Assembly: GCA_036784855.1 (NCBI GenBank)
Contig: JAZDSV010000004.1
Coordinates: 507,501 to 571,500 of the forward strand
Direction: 5' to 3'
From: Aphelidium insulamus
Lineage: Eukaryota > Aphelidiomycota > Aphelidea > Aphelidiaceae
Length of the DNA stretch: 64,000 nucleotides
Made by a program: the position numbers and the translations under genes. This document shows positions 1-9,410 of the stretch, piece by piece; positions within the stretch are counted from its first letter, which is position 1; each line of letters starts with the position of its first letter. The notes beneath the pieces are model-generated. The model was not told the DNA's origin. It worked only from the letters and a program-made list of their open reading frames with translations, and made no database searches.

Positions 1-2
1 CT

Positions 3-581
3 GATGGTTTTCTGCCAAAGTACTGTAATCAGGAATTCGATTCGAAAGACCGGATTGCCAACTACGCCGCTCTGATTAAAAAGATTCTTACTTCGTGGAA
101 AATGACTCCATTACAAGCAGACATGACTGACTCAACTTCAGATAGTTTTCGTGTGTACAACTGGTTGGGATGCCATTCATTCGGTTTCCTTTTGACATCT
201 TCTACCAACAGAATGAAATCTGTTCGCAGTAAACGTGTTACATTTGAAGCAATGTGGAAGAAAGTATGCCAAGATCCATTTGGTGTTTCTCAAGCTGACT
301 TGGAGAAGAAAATTGAGCAACACAATGCCGAATTGGCCACTATTCCGGATCAACCGCTGAAACTGATTTTGACTTAAGGTACTAAAGATCCATACAGCAC
401 ATTCGGGTATCCAAATAGCCAGACTATCTATGGTAAAACCAAGGTTGTCTTCAATGGAAAGCCGGTTTTGTTGCAGGCAAACGGGACTCATTGGCAAGAT
501 TGGAAGTATTCGCCAGATGATTCCATCAGCATTATGCGAAATGCCACATTTGACTTAATTGCTCAGTTTCTTGCGAAATAG
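3..581 (+). pseudogene. 3' part of an S28-family serine carboxypeptidase with one in-frame stop
   Basis: The reading frame enters from the left edge and runs to TAG at 579-581, broken only by a TAA at 375-377. The translation follows the C-terminal half of peptidase family S28 (lysosomal Pro-X carboxypeptidase / thymus-specific serine protease). An 'RVYNWLGCHSFGFLLTS' block matches the family's W-x-x-Q-C-x-E-F-G-F region. Next comes a 'DPFGVS' helix start, then 'GTKDPYSTFG', the place of the catalytic Asp (usual form NG-x-x-DPW), and 'NGTHWQDW', the place of the catalytic His. The TAA falls on the residue just before GTKDP, normally Asn, so a truncated product would lack both Asp and His. TAA terminates other genes here, so it is probably a real nonsense mutation, although readthrough or a base-call error is possible. 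The catalytic Ser region lies outside the window. Confidence 0.8.
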
Positions 582-593
582 ATCTAGACTCAG

Positions 594-610
594 ACACACA
601 CACACACACA
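594..610. repeat. (CA)n microsatellite
   Basis: A short pure CA run just downstream of the S28 fragment. The gap 582-749 otherwise shows only AT-rich sequence with repeated AATCAATA words, and no gene. Confidence 0.9.
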
Positions 611-749
611 GCCACATTGCATGGTCAACCAGACACAATAAATCAATACATCAATAAATCAATAATAATAATGGACGCATCTTTGTTTCGCGTCTTGTTC
701 CGCGTCTTGTTCCGCACCTTGCGGCTAAATAATCTGCCGACGTAGGGTG

Positions 750-1470
750 ATGTCAAAATCATCTCGGATGAAGTTTGTCGATCGCGCCACTGGCACTCTG
801 ACAGAAGTGGAATGGGGTGCGGCATCTCAGCTCTTCTCCCAGCACTACGGCGTGTGGGGTGAGCGCGGGCCGAAACCTGGGCATCGCGTTTGCTTGAGTG
901 CCGCACGTCTGAAAGTGATGTGCGGGCACTCGCCACACTGTCGAGTTGCAATGGCATATGATTCACCTGTACGTGATGACCGTGTGCTTGTCGGGCAAGC
1001 ATTCTATGTGCGTCGATATGATGAGGAGACCGGCGGTGTCCTGTTGTGGATTACACAGCTGGTTGTCCACGAAGACTACCGCAATAAGGGCATTGCAAGT
1101 ACGCTGTGCACTATGGCTAGCGAATCACTGCAAGTATTCGCTGGTGGAATAGTGTCATCAACCCATTGGCTCTTAAAGCATTTCAACGTGGTGTTCGGCA
1201 GCGCTATTTGAACAGTCTGCCGAGTCGGTGAAGGAGTGTGCGTGCATGCTGGTGGACAAACTAGAGATTCCGTACTTGCGGGATGTCACATACTGCATTG
1301 AGCAGTCTTCCACAGATGCTCAACAATTGACGCGATGTGTGGCGCGCACAAGCTTTTTCCTCGACCACACAGAGGTGAACCGAATTCGCGACAGTTTGCA
1401 CGCTTGGCCGCTGCAGAAACTGGATGAAGGCGAAGAATACCTTGCCATTATTCGAAATCGCAGAAATTGA
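750..1470 (+). pseudogene. GNAT-type acetyltransferase with two frame breaks
   Basis: Residues encoded from ATG at 750 include a standard GNAT core: 'LLWITQLVVHEDYRNKGIA' is strand beta4 plus the acetyl-CoA pyrophosphate loop (consensus Q/R-x-x-G-x-G/A). The frame closes at 1211. The expected continuation appears in two other frames: an 'NPLALKAF' stretch read from about 1151 (where homologues have 'SNPLALKAF'), then 'IPYLRDVTYCIEQ' to 'LDEGEEYLAII' ending at TGA 1468-1470. The last piece resembles the tail of fungal and protist GNAT-like proteins (a 'DEGEEFL' type ending). Two separate single-base-size losses, near 1141-1152 and near 1185-1200, are needed to restore one frame, and no intron of plausible length explains them. 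Probably a decayed gene. Substrate unknown. Confidence 0.65.
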
Positions 1471-1502
1471 AAGATGCATATAAATTATAGCTTAGCACTA
1501 TT

Positions 1503-2594
1503 CTATGGCGAGTTCGCAGGGGAACGCAACTTCCAACGTCGCCTCCAAACTGGTTCAAATATATATCTCTCTTCTAAAAACGCCACCGCACCTGACAAGA
1601 CTGAACGTACGGCACCCACAAAAACCGCGCCAACCACAATGCCATTTTTCCGTGTTCTGCCAAAGTTTTTGAGACTGGCCGCCGTGTAATAGGCCGGCAC
1701 AATATTCAAAACATTAATGAGGGAGCCAGCAGCCCACAACTGTTTTCGATTAACATTCATTAACATCTGGGTCGCGGTTGCCAGAGCGTCGACTGCATGG
1801 ATTTTTAGCGCTATTTGCAGCAGCTGGCCAATGTCGGACGTGAACTGAACATCTTGCATGCCCTTCAGCAGATAGTATCCCGAGCAAACCACAAGTGTGC
1901 CCATCACTAGGTCCGATGCCCCGGCAGCTAGGGACACGCACACTTTACGTCTCGGCGACCACGCCGATGTTGCACTGCTACTGGCAGCGACAATGTGAGC
2001 ATTGCGCACCATGCAACAGACGCAGCGCACTCCATCTAGAGCGGCAACCAGCGTCCCGATCCGCAGCGCCGGTGCAACATCAGGATACGTGCCCTTATTA
2101 TAGTAACAACTATCCGGGCACTGGATAGTAGGTGAGCAAGTTCGCCACCGCGACTCATAGCAGATTGTAACAAGTTTGTAAACGCCTGCCATGCCACTCA
2201 GCGCACCGAGCACAAGGCCCGTACCCAGTCTTAATCCACCGATTATCACCAACGGCAGGGCTGCATTGCGCACCAGTTGCGTTGCCACATCGACGTCCAA
2301 ACATCCCAAGGCATTCTCGAGAAAAACTTCATCTTGCATATGCATATCACCAGCGGCGACAATTTCACCATCTTGCACCTGCATATTAGTATCAGCAGCA
2401 GCGTTGCCGGTGCCGGGCGGTGCCGACGCCACGGCAATTGATGGCGGCAATTGAATTTTGACGCGTTGCAACGTGGCCGCGGAGCCCGACTCCACACCTT
2501 CAGCTGCACCATGTGCACCCACTACGTGGCTGGTGGTAGGCATCGCGTGGATGGCGCTCAGCCACGCAACCAGTAGCCAGCATTGGATATTCAT
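1503..2594 (-). CDS. Predicted multi-pass membrane protein with signal peptide, function unknown
   Basis: A single open frame of 363 codons from the ATG at 2592-2594. I chose it over an upstream in-frame ATG because it starts a clear signal peptide (MNIQCWLLVAWLSAIHA). A low-complexity Ala/Gly/Ser linker follows, then four or five hydrophobic segments (for example 'LVIIGGLRLGTGLVLGALSG', 'SDLVMGTLVVCSGYYLL', 'GIVVGAVFVGAVRSVLSGAV'). Cysteines cluster near the middle ('CVCC' and a 'CPDSC' loop). The protein ends in a basic Arg/Trp-rich tail. I recognise no family. It sits tail-to-head with another predicted secreted protein on the same strand, suggesting a small lineage-specific surface or secretory gene group. 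Confidence 0.55.
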   Translation of the reverse strand: MNIQCWLLVAWLSAIHAMPTTSHVVGAHGAAEGVESGSAATLQRVKIQLPPSIAVASAPPGTGNAAADTNMQVQDGEIVAAGDMHMQDEVFLENALGCLDVDVATQLVRNAALPLVIIGGLRLGTGLVLGALSGMAGVYKLVTICYESRWRTCSPTIQCPDSCYYNKGTYPDVAPALRIGTLVAALDGVRCVCCMVRNAHIVAASSSATSAWSPRRKVCVSLAAGASDLVMGTLVVCSGYYLLKGMQDVQFTSDIGQLLQIALKIHAVDALATATQMLMNVNRKQLWAAGSLINVLNIVPAYYTAASLKNFGRTRKNGIVVGAVFVGAVRSVLSGAVAFLEERYIFEPVWRRRWKLRSPANSP

Positions 2595-2638
2595 TTTTGG
2601 TGGGATTGGATGTGGAACTTTATTAGCACAGCAGCCCA

Positions 2639-3079
2639 TCAGAACACATCTCCATCAGTCGAATGGTAACCCCCAGCTCTGTCCGTGACACTGCCTTTGT
2701 TATCGTCCTCATTGCCGCTCCTGAAGCTATTATCAAGCTGCTTAATTTTTTGAGGCCCTCGTCGATTTGGCTCTTTAGCATCGATAGCGTGTAGCCTATG
2801 GAAGAAAAGCGCGCACTCTCGCTCTGCAATCCATTTTAGTCGTTGTTCCGTGAAATGGCGTAATTGCAAGTGCTGCTGCCCATCGGAAATATTAGAGTGA
2901 TGGCAGATACACAATGTACTTACACCACGTGCTGCTCCTGCATTCAGTGCAATCTGGCATGCAGGAGATCGTAAAATTTCCAATGCGACACGAGGGATAG
3001 TAGGTACGCACAGGGCAATCGGCGTGACAATGACAAAGATACCCATCAGGCATGAAATGGCATGGCGATACGCAAACAT
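2639..3079 (-). CDS. Small predicted secreted protein, function unknown
   Basis: The ATG at 3077-3079 opens a hydrophobic N-terminus (residues 1-28, rich in I, V, L) that looks like a signal peptide or anchor. The rest is charged, with a Gln/His/Lys/Arg-rich C-terminal half and no recognised domain. The frame is open throughout, but a perfect GTAAGT donor (2918-2923) and a GGGCAG acceptor bound a 48-nt segment (2876-2923) that is a multiple of three and stop-free. The spliced product would be about 130 residues, the unspliced about 146. Its upstream region carries a duplicated block (3161-3289). Confidence 0.45.
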   Translation of the reverse strand: MFAYRHAISCLMGIFVIVTPIALCVPTIPRVALEILRSPACQIALNAGAARGVSTLCICHHSNISDGQQHLQLRHFTEQRLKWIAERECALFFHRLHAIDAKEPNRRGPQKIKQLDNSFRSGNEDDNKGSVTDRAGGYHSTDGDVF

Positions 3080-3160
3080 TAGTTTCCTTGCGGTGAATGT
3101 GCAATGCGTCGCTTATTTGTGGCGTTCTCTGCAGCCTGGCAGAGAGCCAATCATCATCGT

Positions 3161-3289
3161 TATGCCACGCTATGTCAAATATCATTGGTTCAAAACTGGC
3201 CTAATTATAAATGGTCATCAAGTTCTCCTGCTGACGTATGCCACGCTATTTCAAATACCATTGGTGCAAAACTGGCATAATTATGAATG
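3161..3289. repeat. Two direct repeats of about 53 bp, 76-bp period
   Basis: The block starting TATGCCACGCTAT at 3161-3213 recurs at 3237-3289 with a few substitutions, both ending in a TAATTAT(A/G)AATG word. It lies in the intergenic gap between the minus-strand genes that start at 3079 and end at 3421, upstream of the former, so it may contain duplicated promoter elements. Nothing else is seen in 3080-3420 apart from AT-rich sequence. Confidence 0.8.
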
Positions 3290-3420
3290 TCAGTTGCGAA
3301 AAATATTTAGGCAAACGCCAAAATACGCCGGGTAATAATAGTTGGTGAATGGCAGGCATTTCAATTTGGAAGAATTTAAGTAGAAGAAAAATATTTATTA
3401 TATTTCAAGTGCCATTCAGT

Positions 3421-4031
3421 TTAGTTCAGTTCATCTTCAAATAGTGAAGACAAATGAAAATCCTCCTGTGCTGCAACGTCGCTTCGTTCTACGCTATTTC
3501 GCTTTTCCCCCTTTTCGGCATATTGTAGCTTCTTAGAAAACATGAATAGAGAATCGACGTACATCTTAAATCGAGCTCCCAAGGCTTCGTCAGGGCACAG
3601 CTCAGAAAGAATGCACGTCTCAACGTCAAAATTCTGAAAACTCTTCAAATGTTTGCATCGATTAATGACTTCGTTGAATTGCAACATTGTGCCGTACGTT
3701 TTGCAAACATGAATATAGTGTGATATTGCTGCGTACCCATTCAGATAAGCTCCGACGTTTTTTATGTTGCGTTTTCGGTAAGGTTCGCTGATTGAAACCG
3801 TAACCTTTTTCATTGCATGGTCAAAGCCAGGCGGGAACACCAGTTGAAGGCGGATGTCATACCAGTGCCACTGGATTATTATTACTGCACCATTATCAAA
3901 CCTTCAGGCTCACTTACCACGTTGTTAGGTGTGCTGTCTAGCCAAGAATTTAAGGTCCCAATTCTCACAGTCATAGAGATGACTGAATGAACTAGTAGCG
4001 ACATAATCGAGGCAACTTTATAAGGATGCAT
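3421..4031 (-). CDS. Two-exon hypothetical protein with hydrophobic N-terminus
   Basis: Exon 1 is 4031-3918 and exon 2 is 3870-3421, separated by a 47-nt intron with a GTAAGT donor and ATCCAG acceptor. Splicing joins the frames exactly to give 187 residues. The N-terminus (VASIMSLLVHSVISMTVRIG) could be a signal peptide or membrane anchor. The remainder is soluble with four cysteines and an acidic C-terminus (LSSLFEDELN). No family recognised. The canonical intron and open second exon argue that it is a real gene. The gap 4032-4315 upstream shows nothing else. Confidence 0.5.
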
Positions 4032-4315
4032 TTTTTGAGGAATTGAAATTGCGATGCGCTACACGATCGATTAGACACGCGATCTGATTTGGCCAATCAA
4101 CACATACTTGCTCTCCTGACTGTTTCAGCCCTTATTCCAATATGGGCGGGCGCCATGAGTACAGCACGGAGCGCATAGAGCGCATCGAGCAGTAGCATAT
4201 GTTTACACTATTTTGGCACTTCGCGGAGTGCATAGATCACACGCAAATATAACACGATAATCCGGATATGTATCATAAGGAAATTCGAATTTTATATGTA
4301 ACCACATCCCTGCCG

Positions 4316-4747
4316 CTATTGATGCTGCTCTCGTAACGCTGCGCCAGCCGTCTTGAAGTAGTCGTGCAGACTGCGCTGTTGCTGTTGCTGGACACGTGGC
4401 TCGCAATCGCGCGCACTCGATTTCGTTAATCCATCCGCGGCACCATCGCCCACTTTTATCGAACCGGCACTGGACGAGGTAGTGAGCACCTTGCGTGTCT
4501 TGAGCCAGCTGGGTATGTCGGCCGGCGCGGTCATAGTCGCAGGTTTTTTCAGCTGCTGCTCCGACGGCTGTTTTGCCAGTTTGTAGCCGTCTGCAACACT
4601 TTTGCGTACGCGCATGGGCATGCACTGTAGCGTCTGCTGGATGTACTGCGGTGGCGCGGTCGGTGCGGCGGTACTGCTGCTTGAATAGCCGCGATTTGCC
4701 GTCACTGTCGGTTCGGAACGCGACCGTTTGATGCGCGGCGTGCTCAT
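4316..4747 (-). CDS. Small PIP-box protein, probable PCNA partner
   Basis: A 143-residue product from the ATG at 4745-4747. The N-terminus is basic and Ser-rich (MSTPRIKRSRSEP, likely nuclear localisation), a central block reads 'MRVRKSVADGYK', and a 'SWLKTRKVLTTSSSAGS' stretch follows. Close to the C-terminus, after a poly-Gln run, lies 'QRSLHDYF' (about residues 124-131), a textbook PCNA-interacting peptide (Q-x-x-L-x-x-[YF]-F). The pattern of small, disordered, basic and PIP box suggests a replication or repair accessory protein. The RKVL-Ser-rich segment loosely resembles the PAF15 motif, which I do not treat as proof of orthology. It lies 125 bp downstream of SPT2 on the same strand. Confidence 0.5.
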   Translation of the reverse strand: MSTPRIKRSRSEPTVTANRGYSSSSTAAPTAPPQYIQQTLQCMPMRVRKSVADGYKLAKQPSEQQLKKPATMTAPADIPSWLKTRKVLTTSSSAGSIKVGDGAADGLTKSSARDCEPRVQQQQQRSLHDYFKTAGAALREQHQ

Positions 4748-4872
4748 GCTCACTTGAAACGGTTTTGTTGTTTTTTTTTGACTTACATATCCTTCAAGCT
4801 GTAACACCTATATACAATGATATTTACACAGTTTCACAGAATAATATGTAGAATCTATGCCGCCACCATCAA

Positions 4873-6417
4873 TTAGTGGCCATCTTTTTTGCGACGCTTG
4901 GCGGCCAGTCTTGCCTGTCGTTCCTGCTCCAGTCGCAATTCACGCTCATCTTCCAGCCGGCCCAGGCGCCGACTGCATGTATGGAATGAACACTGAGAAG
5001 ATTTAAACAAAAGTCATCATTACCTTCTCCGCTCTTCACGCTCAATGTCCAGCGCCGATACTTCCATATCATCCACATCACTGTCGTCGTCATAGTTCTT
5101 GTCAACGGTACCAACGGCGGCGCTCCGGCTGGGGAACAGACCGCGGATAATGTCGCTGTAGTTGCTTTGTACAAATTTCTCGTCCGACAACAGCCGAGTC
5201 TCTTCCTGCTCGTTGGCCGGTTTGAATGCCGTTATTGTTGCTGCAGTTGATTTTATTGCGCGGGAAGGGCCGGCTGCAGACAACGTTCTTGACAGCTGAG
5301 GCTGTTTTTCAGTCGTCCTGTCATTCTGTTTGGGCTTGGACACGTCCGACTTGTCTGGCAGACTGTCTTTTGTGCCACCAGATTTGACCACAGGTTTGGA
5401 ATGAGGACTGTTATTCCTCACTCGGGGACGCGGCAGCTCTTGGCCGGCATCTTTTGACGAAGCAGAAGTTGGTCTGCTCTTCTTTTGTATATGCTTGGCG
5501 TCCATTGATGTGGAGTTTGACCCATCATCAGCGCCATTGCCCACCGCATCACTGTCGTCGGCAATACCGCGCTTCTGCTGCCTTTCCTTGCGCAAGTCAT
5601 CGGCAATCTCATCGACGGTGCGCAGGTCACGTTTCACAGTGTTCAGCTTGACCATGTCGTTGCGCGAGTGGGCGCGCGCGTAAGGGTCCAGTGGTTTGGT
5701 GGTGGACGTCTTGGACCGCCGGTTCTTGCTCAGCACGACGCGGCCATTGGACCGGATGGACAGCGATGAGCCGCCTGAAGATGATGATGCACCGGCGCGA
5801 CTGCTGCCAGACTGATGAACACTGGGCCGCGCCAAACTGACAAGTCTGTTGGGAAAAGGGGCTGCGCCAGAGACGGAAGCTTTGTGACTGTGTCCGTTGG
5901 CTAGCGGAGATGATGAAGAAGAAGACTTTTGGCTTGTGACTGTTGCCGAGTGCCGCGGCGGTGATGCGGTGGCGTGCGCGGGAGCTGTTTGTTGCAGCTT
6001 CTGTACGGCCATCTGAGAATGTTGCTCAGCTTCGCGCATAAGTTCGTCGAAGGAGGGAGGTGGCTGTGCAGGAGCTGCCTTTGTAGTGGTGGCGTTTCTT
6101 TGATTCTGTGCGATACTACTACCACGCCGCTCCGTGGCTGTCACAATTAGCGTCGTGTCTACATGAGGGTAGAGCGGCATGTGCGCCATACCGACAGAGG
6201 AACGCGGCTGCAGATTTGCGGTGCCTTGCGCCAGTGCCATCATTCGCGCCTCTCGATCGCGTTCTGCACGTCGCGCCCGCTCCTCTTCCGCGGCCACTTG
6301 CTGCAGCTTCCTCTTGCGCGCCACATCGGCCTGCTGCAGTATATCATCGATGAAGGGCTGTATGGGCGAATGGTTAGACCTCGCCATACATATCACACCA
6401 CGACCTACATCAGACAT
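4873..6417 (-). CDS. SPT2: SPT2-domain histone chaperone
   Basis: Two exons: 6417-5024 and 4972-4873, with a 51-nt GT-AG intron, giving about 497 residues. The family-defining SPT2 domain is at the C-terminus: 'NYSDIIRGLF', an acidic 'YDDDSDVDDMEVSALDIE' stretch, then across the intron the basic helix 'SRRLGRLEDERELRLEQE' ending KRRKKDGH. Known role: binds histones H3-H4 and maintains chromatin behind RNA polymerase. The first 400 residues are disordered, Ser/Ala-rich and basic, with an early Glu/Arg-rich coiled coil (about residues 25-60). An in-frame ATG at 6510 would add 31 residues. I prefer 6417 because the extension is low complexity. Confidence 0.88.
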
Positions 6418-6657
6418 TGTAGATGGAGCAGTGGCAGCTAGCAGAGACGGAGACAGAGATAAGTCTATGCGGACAGATCGCTCTGTATGCGCACGCGCCG
6501 CTACTTGCAACGCCGCTGTAATAATACACGGCGGTTGTCAAGGCGTTTGAATCAATGCATCTAACTTGCACGTTTATTGTTCGCAACTATTGCCACCATA
6601 TCGCTGCCGCTGCGCAAGTAAGGTCCTGGTTCTCGTTGTTTTCGCTCTCTACCACGC

Positions 6658-7371
6658 CTACGCCTTGGGGAAGCTGCGGAAGGCGTCGTATATCTTGTCC
6701 AGCGGTGCGGCCAGGAACCCTGCCGCAATCTACACGCCCTAATGATTAATAACCTGTTCCTTGTACAGCAGGGTGAATGTACTCCCAGCGGCGGCTTGTT
6801 GGGTGCCGACGGGTGCGGATGCGTGGGCACAACGTGTTTGGCCTGCTGAAAGGTTTTGCCGAGAGATTCGCGCTCCTCCGCCGACACCTGCTTCACCCAC
6901 TGCGGGATCACTTCATTCTCTTCCTCTTGCACTGCACACAGGTGTTACCGACTGTAACTTTGAGTGCAAATGTCACTAACTGTGCTGCGTCAACTCGTCC
7001 ATCACGCGGCGCATCTGCATGTCAAAGTCGGGATCGTCCACCGACATCTTGTCCAACTGGTACAGATCCTCTTTCACGCGCTGATGCTCGTCCAAACTGT
7101 GGTTGCGCACATTGGCCCCGTTTGGCAGTGTCTTTTCCAGGCTCTACAATGCATTATGTACCATGTACACACACACACAAGTAATAATGACATCACTCAC
7201 GGGGTAAAAGACCATTTCCTCGGTGACGCTGTGCACGGCAATGAGCTTGATAATCAGGTTGGCGTACTCGGATTTCTGGTTCATGTCGGCGCCGGCCTGG
7301 TTGTAGCGGCGGTATGCTTCGCGCACATGCTCATGGTCTTGTTTGATCAGGCGGTCAACTGTGGTCGACAT
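6658..7371 (-). CDS. Hemerythrin HHE-domain protein
   Basis: Four exons: 7371-7201, 7143-6981, 6931-6783 and 6729-6658, joining in frame to 184 residues. The four-helix HHE pattern is complete: 'DHEHVREAYRRY' (helix 1), 'IAVHSVTEEMVFYP' (helix 2, H...E), 'NHSLDEHQRVKEDL' (helix 3) and 'HMQEEENEVIPQW' (helix 4, H...E). These carry the carboxylate and His ligands of a di-iron centre. The tail 'PTHPHPSAPNKPP' followed by 'LAAPLDK' is typical of fungal and protist cytosolic hemerythrin-like proteins, proposed to bind oxygen, NO or iron. The last intron (6730-6782) overlaps an alternative acceptor; I chose the one that yields the family's usual C-terminus. Confidence 0.88.
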
Positions 7372-7594
7372 TGCTGCTGCTGGTCTGCTGTGTGCGTGGG
7401 TAAGGAGTGCTGTGCAGAGATCTCAAGGCACGGCAGTGAGTGCGGAACATGCTGCACGCACATTCAACGCCATAATTCGCGCTGTGACAATGACTCTACG
7501 CCAAGGCGCATACGTGTCAGAGTTTTATGAGTCAACCAGCAGCCGTCATTATATAAATTTCATTGAATTGAATTGGATGGGTGGTGGAGTATTG

Positions 7595-8307
7595 CTAGTG
7601 CTGCACGGTAAACTTTGCATTTGAGGCGCCCGCAATGAGAGACTGCAGCGTGACACCAGGGGTCTGGTCCACGCAAGTGTCGAACGGTTGTGGCGGCTCA
7701 AACACACTGGCATTGACTGAGCGTGCAAAGTCCGACAGGTGGAGCGTCGCTTCGGCAGCACCTTCGTACATAGTCACATAGTCGTGCGAGTCGTGGTCCA
7801 CATATATCTCTCCGCTGGCGTTGGGGTCCAGGATGCTGTACGCATTCACGTAGCGGTCCAGGTGCTTGTTTCCCACTTGCACCGTGTCCATGTACTACAT
7901 GGTAGATAAACAATATTATGTGCAAGTAATATGTACACAGTAATGTATACACACCTCGACATCGCGGAAAATATCAATCTCGCTAAAGCTCTGGAACTTT
8001 ATGCAGCTCAGCGAGTAAAAGTAGAGTGCATCCTACAGCGTCAAGTAAGATCACACAGAACGATGAACATAACACTTACCGGCTCCTTGAACATGGAGTA
8101 GAGACCGTGCACATCGACGCGCACGTGCCCGGCATCAATGTCAAAGGCCAGCCAGCCCGTCTGATTGTTCTCGCTGGCCACGAACGAGGCGCTGAATTGC
8201 TTCTCATGCGGGAATACGGGATCGGCGTTCGACGGGATGGCCGTGGCGTGCACCGACGAGGCAACAAGCGCGCAGCAGGCGGTGATATGCAAAAGTGTGG
8301 CGCGCAT
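7595..8307 (-). CDS. Secreted protein, tandem paralogue 1 of 2
   Basis: Three exons: 8307-8080, 8032-7955 and 7894-7595, encoding 201 residues. A signal peptide (MRATLLHITACCALVASSVHA) is followed by a beta-rich soluble domain. Motifs shared with the neighbour at 8426-9145 include 'FPHE', 'TG-x-LAFDI', 'DALY', 'DIFRDV', 'SGEIYVD', 'FEPPQPFDTCV' and a closing VQH. Exon lengths and phases match between the two genes (26-codon middle exon, 100-codon last exon), which shows tandem duplication. Several predicted N-glycosylation sites. I recognise no family; secretion and rapid divergence suggest an extracellular or surface role. Confidence 0.65.
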
Positions 8308-8425
8308 TTATTTGCCGGGTGAAAACGTGTGAAAGGGGAGCATGTCGGTCAAATATGGAGCGTAGTTGTATTTCAATTGCAAAAATTTCTTACATTCATT
8401 ATTGTTCCATAGACATGGCCAGCAT

Positions 8426-9145
8426 TTAGTGCTGAACTACCAGCTGACTTTGAGCGCCAACAATGTGAGATTGCAGTGTGGTGCCAGCCGCCTGTTCCAC
8501 GCACGTATCGAACGGTTGTGGCGGCTCGAAATCCCGCGAATCCGTGAAGCGCACAAAGTCGGACATGTACAGAGTGCCATTCAGTGCACTCTCGTACATG
8601 ACTGCATAGTCGTGTGTCACTTGGTCGACGTATATCTCACCGCTGATTGTCCACGGCACAATAATGCTGTACACATTGTAATAGCGGTCCAACAACGTAT
8701 TGTTAAATGAAATGGTTTCGTAGTACTGCACTGGTTAGACATATACGCATGCTTGTGTATTATAAGATGGAGCGCCGTGCCCGGACATCGCGAAAGATAT
8801 CGGTTCGGGTGTAGCTGACAAACTTTGTGCAATTGGATGTGTACATGTACAGCGCATCCTATGCATCATGCAGCGCTGAAGCACACAACACAGTCACAGA
8901 TGCTATGCCCTTACCGGTTCTTTGAAGATGATGAGGGAGCCGTCGATCTGGATACGAGCATGGCCACCCGGGATATCAAAGGCCAGCGATCCGGTGCGAC
9001 CACTTCCGGTCACAAACGATGCCTTGAATTGCGGTTCGTGGGGAAAGTCTGGCGCAGCGTTGACATTGCGCTGGGTGGCAATAGAGTATGCAGAGGCATA
9101 CAGCGCACAGAGGGCAACTACGAGTGCCGAAACAGCAAAGAACAT
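8426..9145 (-). CDS. Secreted protein, tandem paralogue 2 of 2 (GC-donor intron)
   Basis: Exons 9145-8915, 8858-8781 and 8725-8426 give 202 residues. The start is at the ATG of MFFAVSALVVALCALYASAY, a clear signal peptide; the upstream in-frame ATGs precede it without adding conserved sequence. It is homologous along its length to the gene at 7595-8307 and has identical exon phases. The second intron (8726-8780) must use a GC donor (GTCCGG|GCACGG): no GT donor preserves the frame, whereas the sister gene uses GT at the same position. Function unknown. Confidence 0.62.
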
Positions 9146-9410
9146 GTTTTGGAACAAGGAAACAATGAGGGAGCTGGCAACTTCTGCCCTTAACGCCTCC
9201 GAACACAACATACATATATGCACATACATATCCGAATGCTATTTACATTCCACATCAACATAGTAGTGCATTGCTTCAACAATATTTACAGACCAGTTGA
9301 GTATTTACGTGACTTTAACGAAGGCACTTATATTTGGGCTGCACGCTGATATGTAACTCAGCTTGTACATATGTAGCTGTCCACTTCAATCACACGGACG
9401 CAATTAAACC

